From positions 124,001-188,000 of the forward strand of contig CAZMZH010000008.1 in the NCBI GenBank assembly GCA_964570665.1: a stretch of DNA of 64,000 bases. Reading direction: 5' to 3'. Of the stretch, positions 25,592 through 34,632 are shown in pieces. Origin of the DNA: JAJDAT01 sp964570665 (GTDB lineage Bacteria > Nitrospinota > Nitrospinia > Nitrospinales > JAJDAT01). The position numbers were made by a program, and so were the translations under genes. How positions within the stretch are numbered: position 1 is the stretch's first letter; every line of letters starts with the position of its first letter. The notes below the pieces were generated by a model. It had not been told where the DNA came from. It did no database searches and saw only the letters and a list, made by a program, of their open reading frames with translations.

Positions 25592-26530
25592 TTATAGTTC
25601 TGCAGGTAGATTGGTTGCGCTCCAATCCCACCAGGACCCGTCGTAATTTCTGGCGTTAAAGCCCAAATATTTCAAAACAAAATAGGCCATGGCCGAGCGA
25701 ACGCCTCCAGTGCAATAAACAACGACTTCTTTACTGGCAGTAATGTCATGTTTTTCCAAAATCTGTGTCAATGTTTCTCTGTTTTTTAGTTCTCCTTTTT
25801 CATTAAAGAAATTCCTCCAATCGATATGAACGGCGCCAGGTATATGGCCGCCTTTATGAGATCCATAAGGAGTTGATCCTTTAAACTCTTTTAGCGTCCG
25901 GGTGTCGATAATTGAAAGATTAGAGTCTCCCAATCTCTTTCCAATCCAACTTTTGTTGGCAATGACTAAATTGTTTAAATTTAAGTCGGAACCTTTTAGG
26001 GCTGTTTTAGCGATTTTTTCTCCATTGCCTCGTTGTATTTTATTTCCTTTTTTTTGCCAGAGATCCAGTCCTCCTTCTAATATAGAAGTATTTTCAAAAC
26101 CCAAATAGTGGAACATCCATAGAAAACGACCATCCGTTCGCCAAGGGTCTTGCGGGTCTCCATAGATGATTATTTTTTTGTTTTTATCGATTCCAAGGCT
26201 GGAAATTTTATCGGCTATGATGGATAAATCTTGGATAATTAACCCTGGAACTCCATTCCTGGTTTCGGTAAATTTTTTCCAATTTGGCAGATGAACAGCG
26301 CCTGGAATATGTCCTAAAAAGTATTTCCAAGTGGATCTCGCATCCAATAAAATAGTATCTTTTTGAGTGGATTTTGATATGTTTTCCATTTGAGAAATAA
26401 TCGAAAAGTTTCCTTTTGCCAATGAGATAGCCCCATTTATTGTAAAAAAGTAAATCAGCAAAAATGAGGAAAAGAGGAATTTAATTTTTCTTGACAAAGT
26501 GAGGGGGCGATTAGTAAAATCTGTATTCAT
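25592..26530 (-). CDS. Exported tandem rhodanese (thiosulfate/3-mercaptopyruvate sulfurtransferase)
   Basis: A 312-aa protein with a signal segment (KIKFLFSSFLLIYFFTINGAI) and two rhodanese domains. The N-terminal domain (about 50-165) has LLDARSTWKYFLGHIPGAVH and lacks the catalytic Cys, as is usual. The C-terminal domain (about 180-310) has the active-site loop VVYCTGGVRSAM with the persulfide Cys, and ends in DGSWWDWSA. It transfers sulfane sulfur in the periplasm, possibly for thiosulfate metabolism or cofactor repair. It stands alone, with an IS relic on one side. The CTGGVRS loop fits the thiosulfate sulfurtransferase subgroup. Confidence 0.92.
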   Translation of the reverse strand: MNTDFTNRPLTLSRKIKFLFSSFLLIYFFTINGAISLAKGNFSIISQMENISKSTQKDTILLDARSTWKYFLGHIPGAVHLPNWKKFTETRNGVPGLIIQDLSIIADKISSLGIDKNKKIIIYGDPQDPWRTDGRFLWMFHYLGFENTSILEGGLDLWQKKGNKIQRGNGEKIAKTALKGSDLNLNNLVIANKSWIGKRLGDSNLSIIDTRTLKEFKGSTPYGSHKGGHIPGAVHIDWRNFFNEKGELKNRETLTQILEKHDITASKEVVVYCTGGVRSAMAYFVLKYLGFNARNYDGSWWDWSATNLPAEL

Positions 26531-26648
26531 TTTTTTGCCCTGTCTCTTTAGAAACGGTGAAAGCTATAAGCTTTTTTCGTTTTGTATTTAGAAAAACGCT
26601 GTGGCGTATTAATAAGGGACGCAATTCTTTGGACCCCTTCCTTTGAAA

Positions 26649-26677
26649 TTAAGAAGGTTTCTAAAAATAAGTATAAT
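26649..26677 (+). promoter_or_regulatory. Sigma-70-type promoter for the acidic repeat protein or its leader RNA
   Basis: A perfect TATAAT lies at 26672-26677, preceded at 17 bases by TTAAGA (26649-26654, four of six matches to TTGACA). Transcription would start near 26684 and run into the hairpin at 26701-26729. Confidence 0.45.
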
Positions 26678-26700
26678 TCAATAAAATATTTTTTCAAATG

Positions 26701-26729
26701 AAGCTCTTAATTTAGAGAAGAGCTTTTTT
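26701..26729 (+). terminator. Terminator-like hairpin in a leader region
   Basis: AAGCTCTT (26701-26708) pairs with AAGAGCTT (26718-26725), followed by a run of six T residues. No gene on the + strand ends here: the upstream gene runs the other way and the next + gene starts at 26833. The hairpin would therefore lie in the 5' leader of the repeat-protein mRNA or end a very short RNA. Confidence 0.6.
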
Positions 26730-26832
26730 GTTTTTAAGCGGTATTTATAGTAGTTAAATTAAGCCAATTGGCCATTAAAGAAAAACTTGTTACGTCGATA
26801 GTTGGTTCAGAAATTTTGATTTTGGAGAAATC

Positions 26833-28251
26833 ATGACCGAGAAAAAAAACGAGTCCGAAAAGCAAACTCACGAAGAGCGAATTGAAGCGATTAAAAGAGA
26901 AGAAAAAGAAGATGCCAGCTCCTATTATGAGCAAGGTGGAGGAGGGCATTCTGAAGAAGAATCCCATGAGGCTCCTCATAGCGCTCCCATTGAGCCAATT
27001 GATAAAGATCAAGAGGAAATGGGTTTTATGAAAATGATCGCAATAGTTGGTTTAGGAGCCGCTGGGTTGGCCTTAATTTTCAACTTTTATTTTATCAGCG
27101 ATCTCGAAACTCGTATAAGCGGTTTGGATAATTCTCTATCTGAGGCAGATAAAAAAATTGAATCGTCAGTAGCCAAATTAGATACAGATGTTAAAGCAGT
27201 TGGAGGTGAATTAGAAAAAACTAACTCTTCAATTTCTGAAATTGACGGGAAAGTAGGTTCTTTAGGCGAAAGTCTTCATAAGCTTGAAAACGCAGTAGGG
27301 GCCTATGAAAGAAAAATGGCGATTATGGAGCTTAAACGAGCTCTTGTCGCAATTAAGGGCGTGACGGCGAATGCTAGTTCTGATGTATTAGATAGTTCGA
27401 ATAGCGTAATTTCTAATATTGAAAGCTTGTTGAATAAGTTAGAAGGTTCTACAGATACAGCATCTGAGGAATCCGAAAGCGCCGAGGAATCTGAAGAGGG
27501 TGGCGAAGAAGAAGCTGCCGAAGATCATGGTGAGGAAGCCGCAGAGGAATCTGAAGAAAGTGGCGAAGAAGAAGCTGCCGAAGATCATGGCGAAGAAGCC
27601 GCCGAGGAATCTGAAGAGGGTGGCGAAGAAGAAGCTGCCGAAGATCATGGCGAGGAAGCCGCCGAGGAATCTGAAGAGGGTGGCGAAGAAGAAGCCTCTG
27701 AAGATCATGGCGAAGAAGCCGCCGAGGAATCTGAAGAGGGTGGCGAAGAAGAAGCTGCCGAAGATCATGGCGAAGAAGCCGCCGAGGAATCTGAAGAAAG
27801 TGGCGAAGAAGAAGCTGCCGAAGATCATGGCGAAGAAGCCGCCGAGGAATCTGAAGAAGACGGTGAAGAAGCAGACGCCGAAGATCATGGCGAAGAAGCC
27901 GCAGAGGAATCTGAAGAAGGCGGTGAGGAAGAAGCAGCCGAAGATCATGGCGAAGAAGCCGCCGAGGAATCTGAAGAAGGTCATGAAGAAGCAGCCGCCG
28001 AAGATCATGGCGAAGAAGCCGCCGAGGAATCTGAAGAAAGCCATGAAGAAGCAGCCGCTGAAGAGCACGGCGAGGAAGTCGCAGAGCATGCCGCATTTGA
28101 CTCAGATGTTATTCCAGCCTTAGCCCCAGCGGATGAAGAATCTGAAGAGTCTCATGTAGGAGAAATTCGTCTTGCTGCAAGCGAACATCCAGAAGGCGAG
28201 GAGATTGAAGAAGAATTACCCTCGGTAGAAGAATTGAAATCAGGGCACTAA
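26833..28251 (+). CDS. Membrane protein with coiled coil and ten acidic 20-residue repeats
   Basis: A 472-aa protein. The N-terminal 60 residues are charged and cytoplasmic in character. One transmembrane helix follows (about 66-88, MIAIVGLGAAGLALIFNFYF), then a helical coiled-coil-like region (about 90-180). Ten tandem copies of a 20-residue unit of the form AEESEEGGEEEAAEDHGEEA (residues ~217-416) come next, then an acidic tail. Each repeat is very acidic with one conserved Asp-His. An extended, possibly cation-binding, extracytoplasmic rod is a reasonable guess. TTGGAGAAA precedes the ATG. I do not recognise a family. Other frames through the repeat also stay open, but only as shadows. Confidence 0.75.
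   Translation: MTEKKNESEKQTHEERIEAIKREEKEDASSYYEQGGGGHSEEESHEAPHSAPIEPIDKDQEEMGFMKMIAIVGLGAAGLALIFNFYFISDLETRISGLDNSLSEADKKIESSVAKLDTDVKAVGGELEKTNSSISEIDGKVGSLGESLHKLENAVGAYERKMAIMELKRALVAIKGVTANASSDVLDSSNSVISNIESLLNKLEGSTDTASEESESAEESEEGGEEEAAEDHGEEAAEESEESGEEEAAEDHGEEAAEESEEGGEEEAAEDHGEEAAEESEEGGEEEASEDHGEEAAEESEEGGEEEAAEDHGEEAAEESEESGEEEAAEDHGEEAAEESEEDGEEADAEDHGEEAAEESEEGGEEEAAEDHGEEAAEESEEGHEEAAAEDHGEEAAEESEESHEEAAAEEHGEEVAEHAAFDSDVIPALAPADEESEESHVGEIRLAASEHPEGEEIEEELPSVEELKSGH
27481..28080 (+). repeat. Ten tandem 60-bp coding repeats
   Basis: The 60-base unit recurs ten times with exact 60-base periodicity and no indels; units differ only by substitutions. The middle copies are nearly identical, while the last three diverge more (for example GGTCATGAAGAAGCAGCC). 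The codon phase is kept, giving 20-residue protein repeats. The pattern fits expansion by slippage or unequal recombination, so copy number probably varies between strains. Confidence 0.95.
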
Positions 28252-28309
28252 AACCGATATAATAAATTCGTTTATTAAAATATTTATCCAGTAAAAACCC
28301 GGGATTTTC

Positions 28310-28612
28310 ATGTCAGCTTTTAAACTCATTTTTAATATTTTACTTTTGATTGTTATTTCTTCTTTTGCTGTAAAGAACATGGCTCCAGTGGAAATCACTT
28401 ATTATGATTGGGAATTTCATATGCACACAACTCATACATCTGTGTTGTATATTATTCTCGCCTCTTTTTTAATTGGTTTTTTTCTAGCAAAATTTAACAC
28501 GGTTATTAGTTGTGTTAGATTGAAATCTAACCTAAGAAAGAGTGATAGAACTATTGAATCTTTGAATCAAGAGTTGGTGAAACATCGAGAGAAAGAAACG
28601 GCATCGGCATAA
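28310..28612 (+). CDS. LapA-domain (DUF1049) small inner-membrane protein
   Basis: A 100-aa protein with two transmembrane helices (about 4-21 and 45-65) joined by a short loop with VEITYYDWEFHMHT. The second helix, SVLYIILASFLIGFFLAKF, is followed by a C-terminal coiled segment (KSDRTIESLNQELVKHRE). This is the layout of LapA/YciS proteins, which work with LapB in lipopolysaccharide assembly control. No lapB is adjacent; TPR genes lie downstream but are not obvious LapB homologues. The start lies 58 bases after the acidic repeat gene, so co-transcription is likely. Confidence 0.8.
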   Translation: MSAFKLIFNILLLIVISSFAVKNMAPVEITYYDWEFHMHTTHTSVLYIILASFLIGFFLAKFNTVISCVRLKSNLRKSDRTIESLNQELVKHREKETASA

Positions 28613-28819
28613 GTTTCAATTTTTTCGATTGTCTTTTTTTCTTAATCTATTTTAATCCTTCCTATATTTTTTACTTTTCTACTTGAATTAGTTTTTTATT
28701 TGCATTTTGGTTCAACAGCTAATTAGCTAGCGATGCCAAGAGTTTGCAAAATCCTCTTAATAATGGTTCAATAGTTTCTCATTTCTTCTACCATTTAGTC
28801 TCTATCTAGCTGATTTATT

Positions 28820-31800
28820 TTGAACTATAGACATTCTAGATTTTGGATTCTCCTATTTTTCTTTCTTTCGGGAATAACAGGGCTGATATACGAAGTCGTG
28901 TGGACCCGATTGTTTGCCATGGTAATGGGCAACACCCATTATTCGGTAGCCGCTGTATTAACGACCTTTATGGGAGGGTTAGCTTTAGGCAGCGTTTTAG
29001 GAGGGAGAATTGTCGATCGTTTTCCAAAACCTCTTAAGATTTATGGGGTTCTTGAAATCTTAATTGGTCTATTCTGCGTTTTAGTTCCTCATTTAATCCA
29101 ATGGTCGTTACCTGTTCTTAAATGGATTTATGCAAATTATCAGGGGCAATACCTTCAGGCTAGCTTTTTTCGTTTTTTAGTTTCTTCATTTATTTTGATT
29201 GTTCCTACTATTTTGATGGGAGCGACCCTACCGGTAATCAGTAGATTTTTTTCCAGAAGCGACGAGACAATCGGCCAAGACTCAGGTTTAGCCTATGCAG
29301 TTAATACTTTTGGGGCTGTTGGAGGAGCTTTAGGAAGCGCTTTTATTATTATGCCAGCGCTGGGTTTGCAGGGCGCTATTTGGTTAGCCGCAGGTATGAA
29401 TTTGATCATTGGTTTTTTAGTTTTAGTATTTTTTGGGAATTTTTCCAATGACCTTAACGAAGACAAAAGCGAAACCGCCCCGCCAATTATAGATAGCAAT
29501 AAAATAAAAGAACGTTATTGGATTTTTTTGGTTTTTGGGTTTTCAGGTATTTCAGCCATGATTTACCAGGTGGCTTGGAATCGAGTTTTCTCCCTCGTAT
29601 TAGGTTCTTCTGTTTATGCATTCAGTCTTATTGTAACCGCTTTTATCCTTGGGTTAGCTTTGGGAGCGGCATGCTGCTCTCGTATTTGCGCTCGTATAAA
29701 AGACTTAAAGTTTGCTTTGGGCAGTATTCAAATTGGCATTGGATTATCTTCTCTAATTGTATTGCCATTATTTGCATTGGTTCCTTTTATAAATCGATGG
29801 GGATACCAAAAACTGGGGGTAGAGTTTGAAACGGTTCAATGGGTTAATTTTTGCATAATTTTTTCTTTTATTTTTTTACCCACATTTTTAATGGGAGCTC
29901 AGTTTCCTGTAGTTATTAAAGCAGTTTCGGGAGGTTTGACAAAAGTTGGAAAAACAGTAGCTTCCGCGTACTCCTCGAATACAATTGGCGCCATTATCGG
30001 ATCTTTTATAGGCGGATTTATTTTAGTTCCTTTTCTCGGCCTTGAAAAATCAATTTCCATTGCGGCTTTATTAAATGTTGGGCTGGGATTTTTACTGATA
30101 ATTTTTTTATCAGGAGCTTCGTTTAGTTTTAAATCATATGTTTTGCCCGCAATTTTATTAGCGTGTTATTTCGCCGAAACCACATTTCCAAAATGGGATA
30201 AAGCGGTTATTTCAAGCGGCTCTTATATGCCGTATCGTATTAAAGATCTAGACGAAGCGGTGGAAAAGAATAATAAAATTTTGTTTTATCGCGAGGGAAT
30301 GCATGCGACGGTTACGACGGAACTATCAGTTTCTGGAAATATTTTTTTAAGGGTTAACGGAAAAACGGACGCTTCGTTAGCGTTGGATATGCGAACCCAA
30401 TTATTGTCCGGTTATCTTCCGTTATTATTGCATCCCAATCCTAAATCGGCTCTAGTCATAGGCATGGGTAGTGGAATAACAGCGGGGGCTGTGGAGAGGT
30501 TTCCCCTTAAAAAAATCGATCTTGTCGAAATTTCTAAAACCGTTGTAGAAGGAGCTAAGTTTTTCGGACCGTTTAGTCATTTTGCAATGGAAGACCCTCG
30601 GTTAAAATTAATTTTGGAAGATGGAAGAAATCACATAGCTTTAACTGAAGAAAAATACGACGTTATTATTTCTGAGCCTTCCAATCCTTGGATATCGGGA
30701 ATTGGGGCATTGTTTACTCAAGAATTTTTTGAATTGACCAAAAATAGGCTCAATCCAGATGGTATTGTTTGTATTTGGGTTCATACAAACATGTCTCCAA
30801 GCAATTTTAAATCTATTATAAAAACATTTAATGGTTCGTTTTCTACCGTTACTATGTGGGAATCAATTGTTGGAGACGATTATTTGCTGATTGGCTCAAA
30901 TTCTCCTTATAAGATTTCCAATGAAAAATTCTTGGAACTATTGGGAGATCCAGCGGTAAAAAACGACCTGGAAAGTATTGGAGTTTTCAATATTGTCGAT
31001 TTGATGAGTTTAATGATTATGCCGAAAAAATCGACTTTAGAATTCAGTAAAGAGTCTCCTATACATACTGATAACGATTTAAGCTTAGAATTCCAAGCGC
31101 CAAAATATTTATATAAAGACGATAGAGGAACTTTAGTGCGCCAAATTTCACCTTTTTTTAATATCGACCCTGATTTGGTTAGTTTTGGAAGTTTAGACGA
31201 GGCAAATCGGCAAGAGATCATTGAAAAAATTAAAAGACTAAAGCGGTCTGAAAGCCAAATGGCCGAGATAAAACGCAAAGCTCAAATTGATAATTTGCTG
31301 GAAAAAGCTTTATCGGCTTTTAATGATGGGGACTTTGATCAAGCGCTTGCTTTTTATTCAGAGATCTTAACTTTAGACTCAAAACACCTGATGACATTTT
31401 TGAATCAAGGGAACGTTTATTCGGCTATGGAGAAATATGAATTGGCAGAAATAGCATATTCAAACGCTTCAGAGATCAATCCCTATTATTTATTTAGCCA
31501 TATCAATTTAGCCAAAACTTATTTGGCGTCAGGTAGGGCTTCCGAAGCGGAGAAAACTTTGAAGAGTATTTTGACTTGGCATCTCACCGATCCGGAAGTG
31601 TTTCTCTACCTCGGGCTAGCGTATTCTTTCCAAAAAGAAGTGGAGCAGGCAAGAGAATCATTTGAAAAAGCGTTACAACTGGATCAAAGTTATTCTTTGG
31701 CGCATTACTATCTTGGAGTTCATTATATGAAGCGTCATCGAGGAAAAGCCCAGGAGCATCTTAAAAAATTCATTAATTTGAAGGCTGAAGAAGGCGACGA

Positions 31801-31843
31801 AACATTGATTCAAAATGCGGAAAGATTATTAAAGAAACTTTGA
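28820..31843 (+). CDS. MFS-like / spermidine-synthase-like fusion with C-terminal TPRs
   Basis: A 1007-aa fusion. Residues 1-~440 contain about 12-14 transmembrane helices in two similar halves (FLSGITGLIYEVVWTRLFAM and FSGISAMIYQVAWNRVFSLV). A soluble methyltransferase-like aminopropyltransferase domain follows (~475-740), with ALVIGMGSGITAGAVERFP, LVEISKTVVEGAKFF, LEDGRNH and YDVIISEPSNPWISGIG. The C-terminus has at least three TPRs (~830-1000; for example DQALAFYSEILTLDS). Such fusions are widespread and not biochemically defined; classic polyamine synthesis is not assured. The start is TTG, with no good ribosome site. Confidence 0.85.
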   Translation: MNYRHSRFWILLFFFLSGITGLIYEVVWTRLFAMVMGNTHYSVAAVLTTFMGGLALGSVLGGRIVDRFPKPLKIYGVLEILIGLFCVLVPHLIQWSLPVLKWIYANYQGQYLQASFFRFLVSSFILIVPTILMGATLPVISRFFSRSDETIGQDSGLAYAVNTFGAVGGALGSAFIIMPALGLQGAIWLAAGMNLIIGFLVLVFFGNFSNDLNEDKSETAPPIIDSNKIKERYWIFLVFGFSGISAMIYQVAWNRVFSLVLGSSVYAFSLIVTAFILGLALGAACCSRICARIKDLKFALGSIQIGIGLSSLIVLPLFALVPFINRWGYQKLGVEFETVQWVNFCIIFSFIFLPTFLMGAQFPVVIKAVSGGLTKVGKTVASAYSSNTIGAIIGSFIGGFILVPFLGLEKSISIAALLNVGLGFLLIIFLSGASFSFKSYVLPAILLACYFAETTFPKWDKAVISSGSYMPYRIKDLDEAVEKNNKILFYREGMHATVTTELSVSGNIFLRVNGKTDASLALDMRTQLLSGYLPLLLHPNPKSALVIGMGSGITAGAVERFPLKKIDLVEISKTVVEGAKFFGPFSHFAMEDPRLKLILEDGRNHIALTEEKYDVIISEPSNPWISGIGALFTQEFFELTKNRLNPDGIVCIWVHTNMSPSNFKSIIKTFNGSFSTVTMWESIVGDDYLLIGSNSPYKISNEKFLELLGDPAVKNDLESIGVFNIVDLMSLMIMPKKSTLEFSKESPIHTDNDLSLEFQAPKYLYKDDRGTLVRQISPFFNIDPDLVSFGSLDEANRQEIIEKIKRLKRSESQMAEIKRKAQIDNLLEKALSAFNDGDFDQALAFYSEILTLDSKHLMTFLNQGNVYSAMEKYELAEIAYSNASEINPYYLFSHINLAKTYLASGRASEAEKTLKSILTWHLTDPEVFLYLGLAYSFQKEVEQARESFEKALQLDQSYSLAHYYLGVHYMKRHRGKAQEHLKKFINLKAEEGDETLIQNAERLLKKL

Positions 31844-31879
31844 TCCCAGTTGAGTAACCATATATACTGACTATCCCCC

Positions 31880-31899
31880 AAGGTCGAATTGACCTTTTT
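31880..31899 (+). terminator. Intrinsic terminator after the fusion gene
   Basis: AAGGTC (31880-31885) and GACCTT (31891-31896) form a six-bp stem with a five-base loop, followed by TTTTT. It lies 37 bases after the stop codon. It is short but correctly placed. Confidence 0.6.
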
Positions 31900-31958
31900 C
31901 TTATATAATGGTCGTTTTGGATTTAATCAGTTCTTAAATGAATTTCTAAAAAATTAAT

Positions 31959-31996
31959 AAACGCAAATTACCTTAAAGGTAAGTTGTGGCGTTTTT
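31959..31996 (+). terminator. Second hairpin with T tail upstream of the TPR gene
   Basis: AAACGC at the left and GCGTTT at the right enclose an inner stem TACCTT / AAGGTA, and a T run follows at 31992-31996. It lies about 45 bases before the TPR protein start and after the terminator at 31880. It may act as a backup terminator or as an element of the TPR gene's leader. Confidence 0.4.
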
Positions 31997-32039
31997 ATAT
32001 TGATGATAAAGAAGCTTAAAAGACAATAAGGTTAGTTTC

Positions 32040-32783
32040 ATGCCCACTAGAATAAAAGTTATATGGATTTTATGTTGTTTCCTTATTTTCATAGGATTTT
32101 TGTATTTTTCGATGCAAAGAGGCTATGAAAGTGAGCGTAAAAGGATGGATGAAGCTCGGCTAAAAGCAGAGCAAGCTGTAAAAACTGAAAAAGAGGTAAA
32201 AGACTTTAAAGTCGAATCTTTTCAAACTACATCTAACGATATCAAAGAATTGATCGCTTTGGGTAAACACGAAGAAGCCCAAAAAGCCGCTCAAGAAGTC
32301 ATTTCTAAGAATCCTAAAGATGCTTCTGCCTATACTTGGTGGGGTATTTCATTAGTAAAGACGAAAAAACTCTTCGAAGCTATTCAAAAATTCGAAAAAT
32401 CGGCGGAAATTGACAAATATAATACAAAAACATTTCTTTATTGGGGACTCACCTTATACATGGAGCACAAGTATGAGGAAGCCATTCAAAAATATCTTAA
32501 TGTTATTAAATTGGATCCAGAAAACAGTAATGCTTTCGCCTATTGGGGGTCTGCTTTGTTCGCGTTAGGGCATACCAAAGACGCAATTGAAAGGTTTAAA
32601 CAGGCTTTAAATGTTAATCCAAATAACGAGATTGCGCTGGATGTTATGGTAGATGCCTATTATTCTTTAAGTGAATATAAAGACGCATGGAAGGTAGTAG
32701 CCAATGCAAGAGAGAGAAACGTCAAAATTTCGGAAGAGACCTTAACAAAATTGAAAGAGGCTATGCCAGAACCAACCGCATAA
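32040..32783 (+). CDS. Membrane-anchored TPR protein
   Basis: A 247-aa protein with an N-terminal transmembrane helix (VIWILCCFLIFIGFLYFSM, about 7-25), a charged helical linker, and then four TPR units (about 65-235). Three have an unusual Trp-Gly at the turn: YTWWGISLVKTKKLFEAI, FLYWGLTLYMEHKYEEAI and FAYWGSALFALGHTKDAI. TPRs bind partner proteins; the partner is unknown. AAGG lies 8 bases ahead of the ATG. It is separated by hairpins from the upstream fusion gene, whose C-terminus also has TPRs. Confidence 0.8.
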   Translation: MPTRIKVIWILCCFLIFIGFLYFSMQRGYESERKRMDEARLKAEQAVKTEKEVKDFKVESFQTTSNDIKELIALGKHEEAQKAAQEVISKNPKDASAYTWWGISLVKTKKLFEAIQKFEKSAEIDKYNTKTFLYWGLTLYMEHKYEEAIQKYLNVIKLDPENSNAFAYWGSALFALGHTKDAIERFKQALNVNPNNEIALDVMVDAYYSLSEYKDAWKVVANARERNVKISEETLTKLKEAMPEPTA

Positions 32784-33150
32784 TAATCTAAATTATTTCT
32801 TTTATCTGTCCGATAAGCCAACTAAATAAATAAAACTGTACAACTGATTGTAATGGTTAGCGTTTTTTCCCGACTATTAATAAGAATTTAAATAGACAAT
32901 TAAGGTTTTCAAAACTTTTCCTTATAAGTTAGTGTGAGAGTTGCCTTTATTGTTTTGGTTTAACAGGCAATTACGCTAATAGAGGATATTTAAAGAGTGG
33001 AGTTCTCCAAATATTGATTTAAAGGTAAAAGCCATTGAATAGTTAATATTATTGAGAAAAAGGTTTACTGAATACTTGGTGAAAAACTATAAAATATTTG
33101 TTATATTTCTTACGATTAGAGGTTTTTTTTAGGAATAATGGGGTGATAAA
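32784..33150. other. Intergenic region with no recognised gene
   Basis: A 367-bp A+T-rich gap between the TPR gene and mlaA, both on the + strand. I see no coding frame with a start signal, no strong hairpin and no convincing promoter beyond general A+T-rich stretches near 33090-33130. Confidence 0.6.
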
Positions 33151-34389
33151 GTGAAATTCTCGCAATGCAGGCTATTAGGAGCAATCGTCTTTATTTTGGG
33201 ATTAGGTTTATTTCCAGGGGTCACTTTTGGGCAAAATGATGAGGCTTCAAGCGGATTAAAGACATCTCAAATTTCGGAAAAGGGATACAATTCGCCAACG
33301 AATAATTTAGTTCAAGATACTGCGAGTGTTTCAATAACGATAGAAAAATCAAGTCCTAGATTTTTGGAATCCAAACCTAAAGAGAATAGTAAAACCACTC
33401 CAGCAATTGATTTAGTCCAGGATATAGCGAACGTATCAATGACATTAGAGAAATCAAGTCCCCCGGTTTTAGAGTCTAATTATGAAGCGCCTCGCATGAC
33501 AAAACCGGCAATCGATTTGGTTCAAGACATTGCTGCAATCCCCTCAGAGACTTCGGAAAAAACCGGGAAAAGTGGAAAAATAAGCGATAGCGGTAGTGAG
33601 GGCCTAGAAATTGGCTATCAAAGAATTACTCAAGTAGCTCAAAATCCTTCTACAGCTGATATTGAAATGAAGATGGAAGCCCCTAAAAAGGAAACACCTT
33701 CATCGCCTGAATCTGATTCTGGAGATTTACCAGACTTTGATGAATCCGATGATCCTTTTGGCGATATACACCCAGAGTATCCTCCAATAGAAGATCCATA
33801 CGAAAGTTATAATCGATTTATGCAAGGCGTAAACGATGGTATGTACGATTATATGATTGAGCCGGTATCCACCGTATATAGAGATTGGGTTCCGGAGTTC
33901 TTTAGATTGGGCGTTAAAAATGTTTTTGCAAATGCGGCTAGCCCGGTAAATTTTGTTAGCAGTTTATTACAGGGAGATTTGGATAAAGCGGCAAGAGTCA
34001 TAGGCCGTTTGGTGCTAAATAGCACCGTCGGTATTGGCGGATTATTTGACGTGGCTGGCGATTACTACGAGGTAGAGCCTGTAAATGAAGACATGGAGCA
34101 AGCGATAGGGTCTTACGATATTGGCTCGGGTCCTTATTTAGTATTGCCATTTTTTGGCCCATCATCTCCAAGGAACTTTGTTGGAATGGTTTTTGACGCA
34201 TTTCTTAACCCAACTTTTTGGTTTTCCCCTTCGTTTGTAGTGGGCGCTGGAATAACTGCGGAGGAAAGAGTTAACTCCACGTCGTTTATAGTCGATGATT
34301 TTAAAGACCTTAAGGAAAATGCGGTTGACCCCTATATCAGCCTGAGAGACTTTAATCATCAGTACCGGGAAAAACTCATCAAAGAATAA
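33151..34389 (+). CDS. mlaA: MlaA/VacJ-family outer-membrane lipid asymmetry protein with repeat-bearing N-terminus
   Basis: A 412-aa protein with a GTG start. The C-terminal ~200 residues are MlaA: DPYESYNRFMQGVNDGMYDY, NAASPVNFVSSLLQGDLDKA, RLVLNSTVGIGGLFDVA, then LPFFGPSSPRNFVG. MlaA removes mislocalised phospholipids from the outer leaflet. Two features are unusual. The signal peptide (about 1-27, ending TFGQ) has no lipobox Cys, so it is not obviously a lipoprotein. Residues ~50-135 carry three copies of a unit like DLVQDIANVSMTLEKSSP, followed by an acidic low-complexity linker. The protein is nearly 1.7 times the usual length. No mlaBCDEF genes are nearby. Confidence 0.9.
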   Translation: MKFSQCRLLGAIVFILGLGLFPGVTFGQNDEASSGLKTSQISEKGYNSPTNNLVQDTASVSITIEKSSPRFLESKPKENSKTTPAIDLVQDIANVSMTLEKSSPPVLESNYEAPRMTKPAIDLVQDIAAIPSETSEKTGKSGKISDSGSEGLEIGYQRITQVAQNPSTADIEMKMEAPKKETPSSPESDSGDLPDFDESDDPFGDIHPEYPPIEDPYESYNRFMQGVNDGMYDYMIEPVSTVYRDWVPEFFRLGVKNVFANAASPVNFVSSLLQGDLDKAARVIGRLVLNSTVGIGGLFDVAGDYYEVEPVNEDMEQAIGSYDIGSGPYLVLPFFGPSSPRNFVGMVFDAFLNPTFWFSPSFVVGAGITAEERVNSTSFIVDDFKDLKENAVDPYISLRDFNHQYREKLIKE

Positions 34390-34632
34390 AATTCTTTTCT
34401 AGGTTTGAGACTAAGCTTCTTAATCTCATTATATTTTCCAATTATTTCCTCGCCTTTTCTATTTTTCTTAAAAAAACCTTGAATTTAGAGCCCTAAATTC
34501 CTTTTAATAGGGAATCACCTAAATTACTTTTTGGTTATTAGATGGTTTGTGTTAAATCGGTAGCCTTAATTTTTTGAGTTATTGGTATTAATAAAGTTTT
34601 CCTACGAGCGAAGTATAAAGAAGGAGTTTTTG

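Noticed and set aside
26734..27012. 92-codon minus frame opposite the start of the acidic repeat gene
   Set aside because: Fully antisense to the N-terminus of a better-supported gene with a ribosome site.
27481..28080. CRISPR-like periodicity
   Set aside because: The units are contiguous 60-bp coding repeats without spacers, and no cas genes are present.
27439..28123. Long open frames in other phases and on the opposite strand across the acidic repeat
   Set aside because: They arise because the 60-bp unit has no stop in those frames; each frame repeats a low-complexity peptide and has no start signal of its own.
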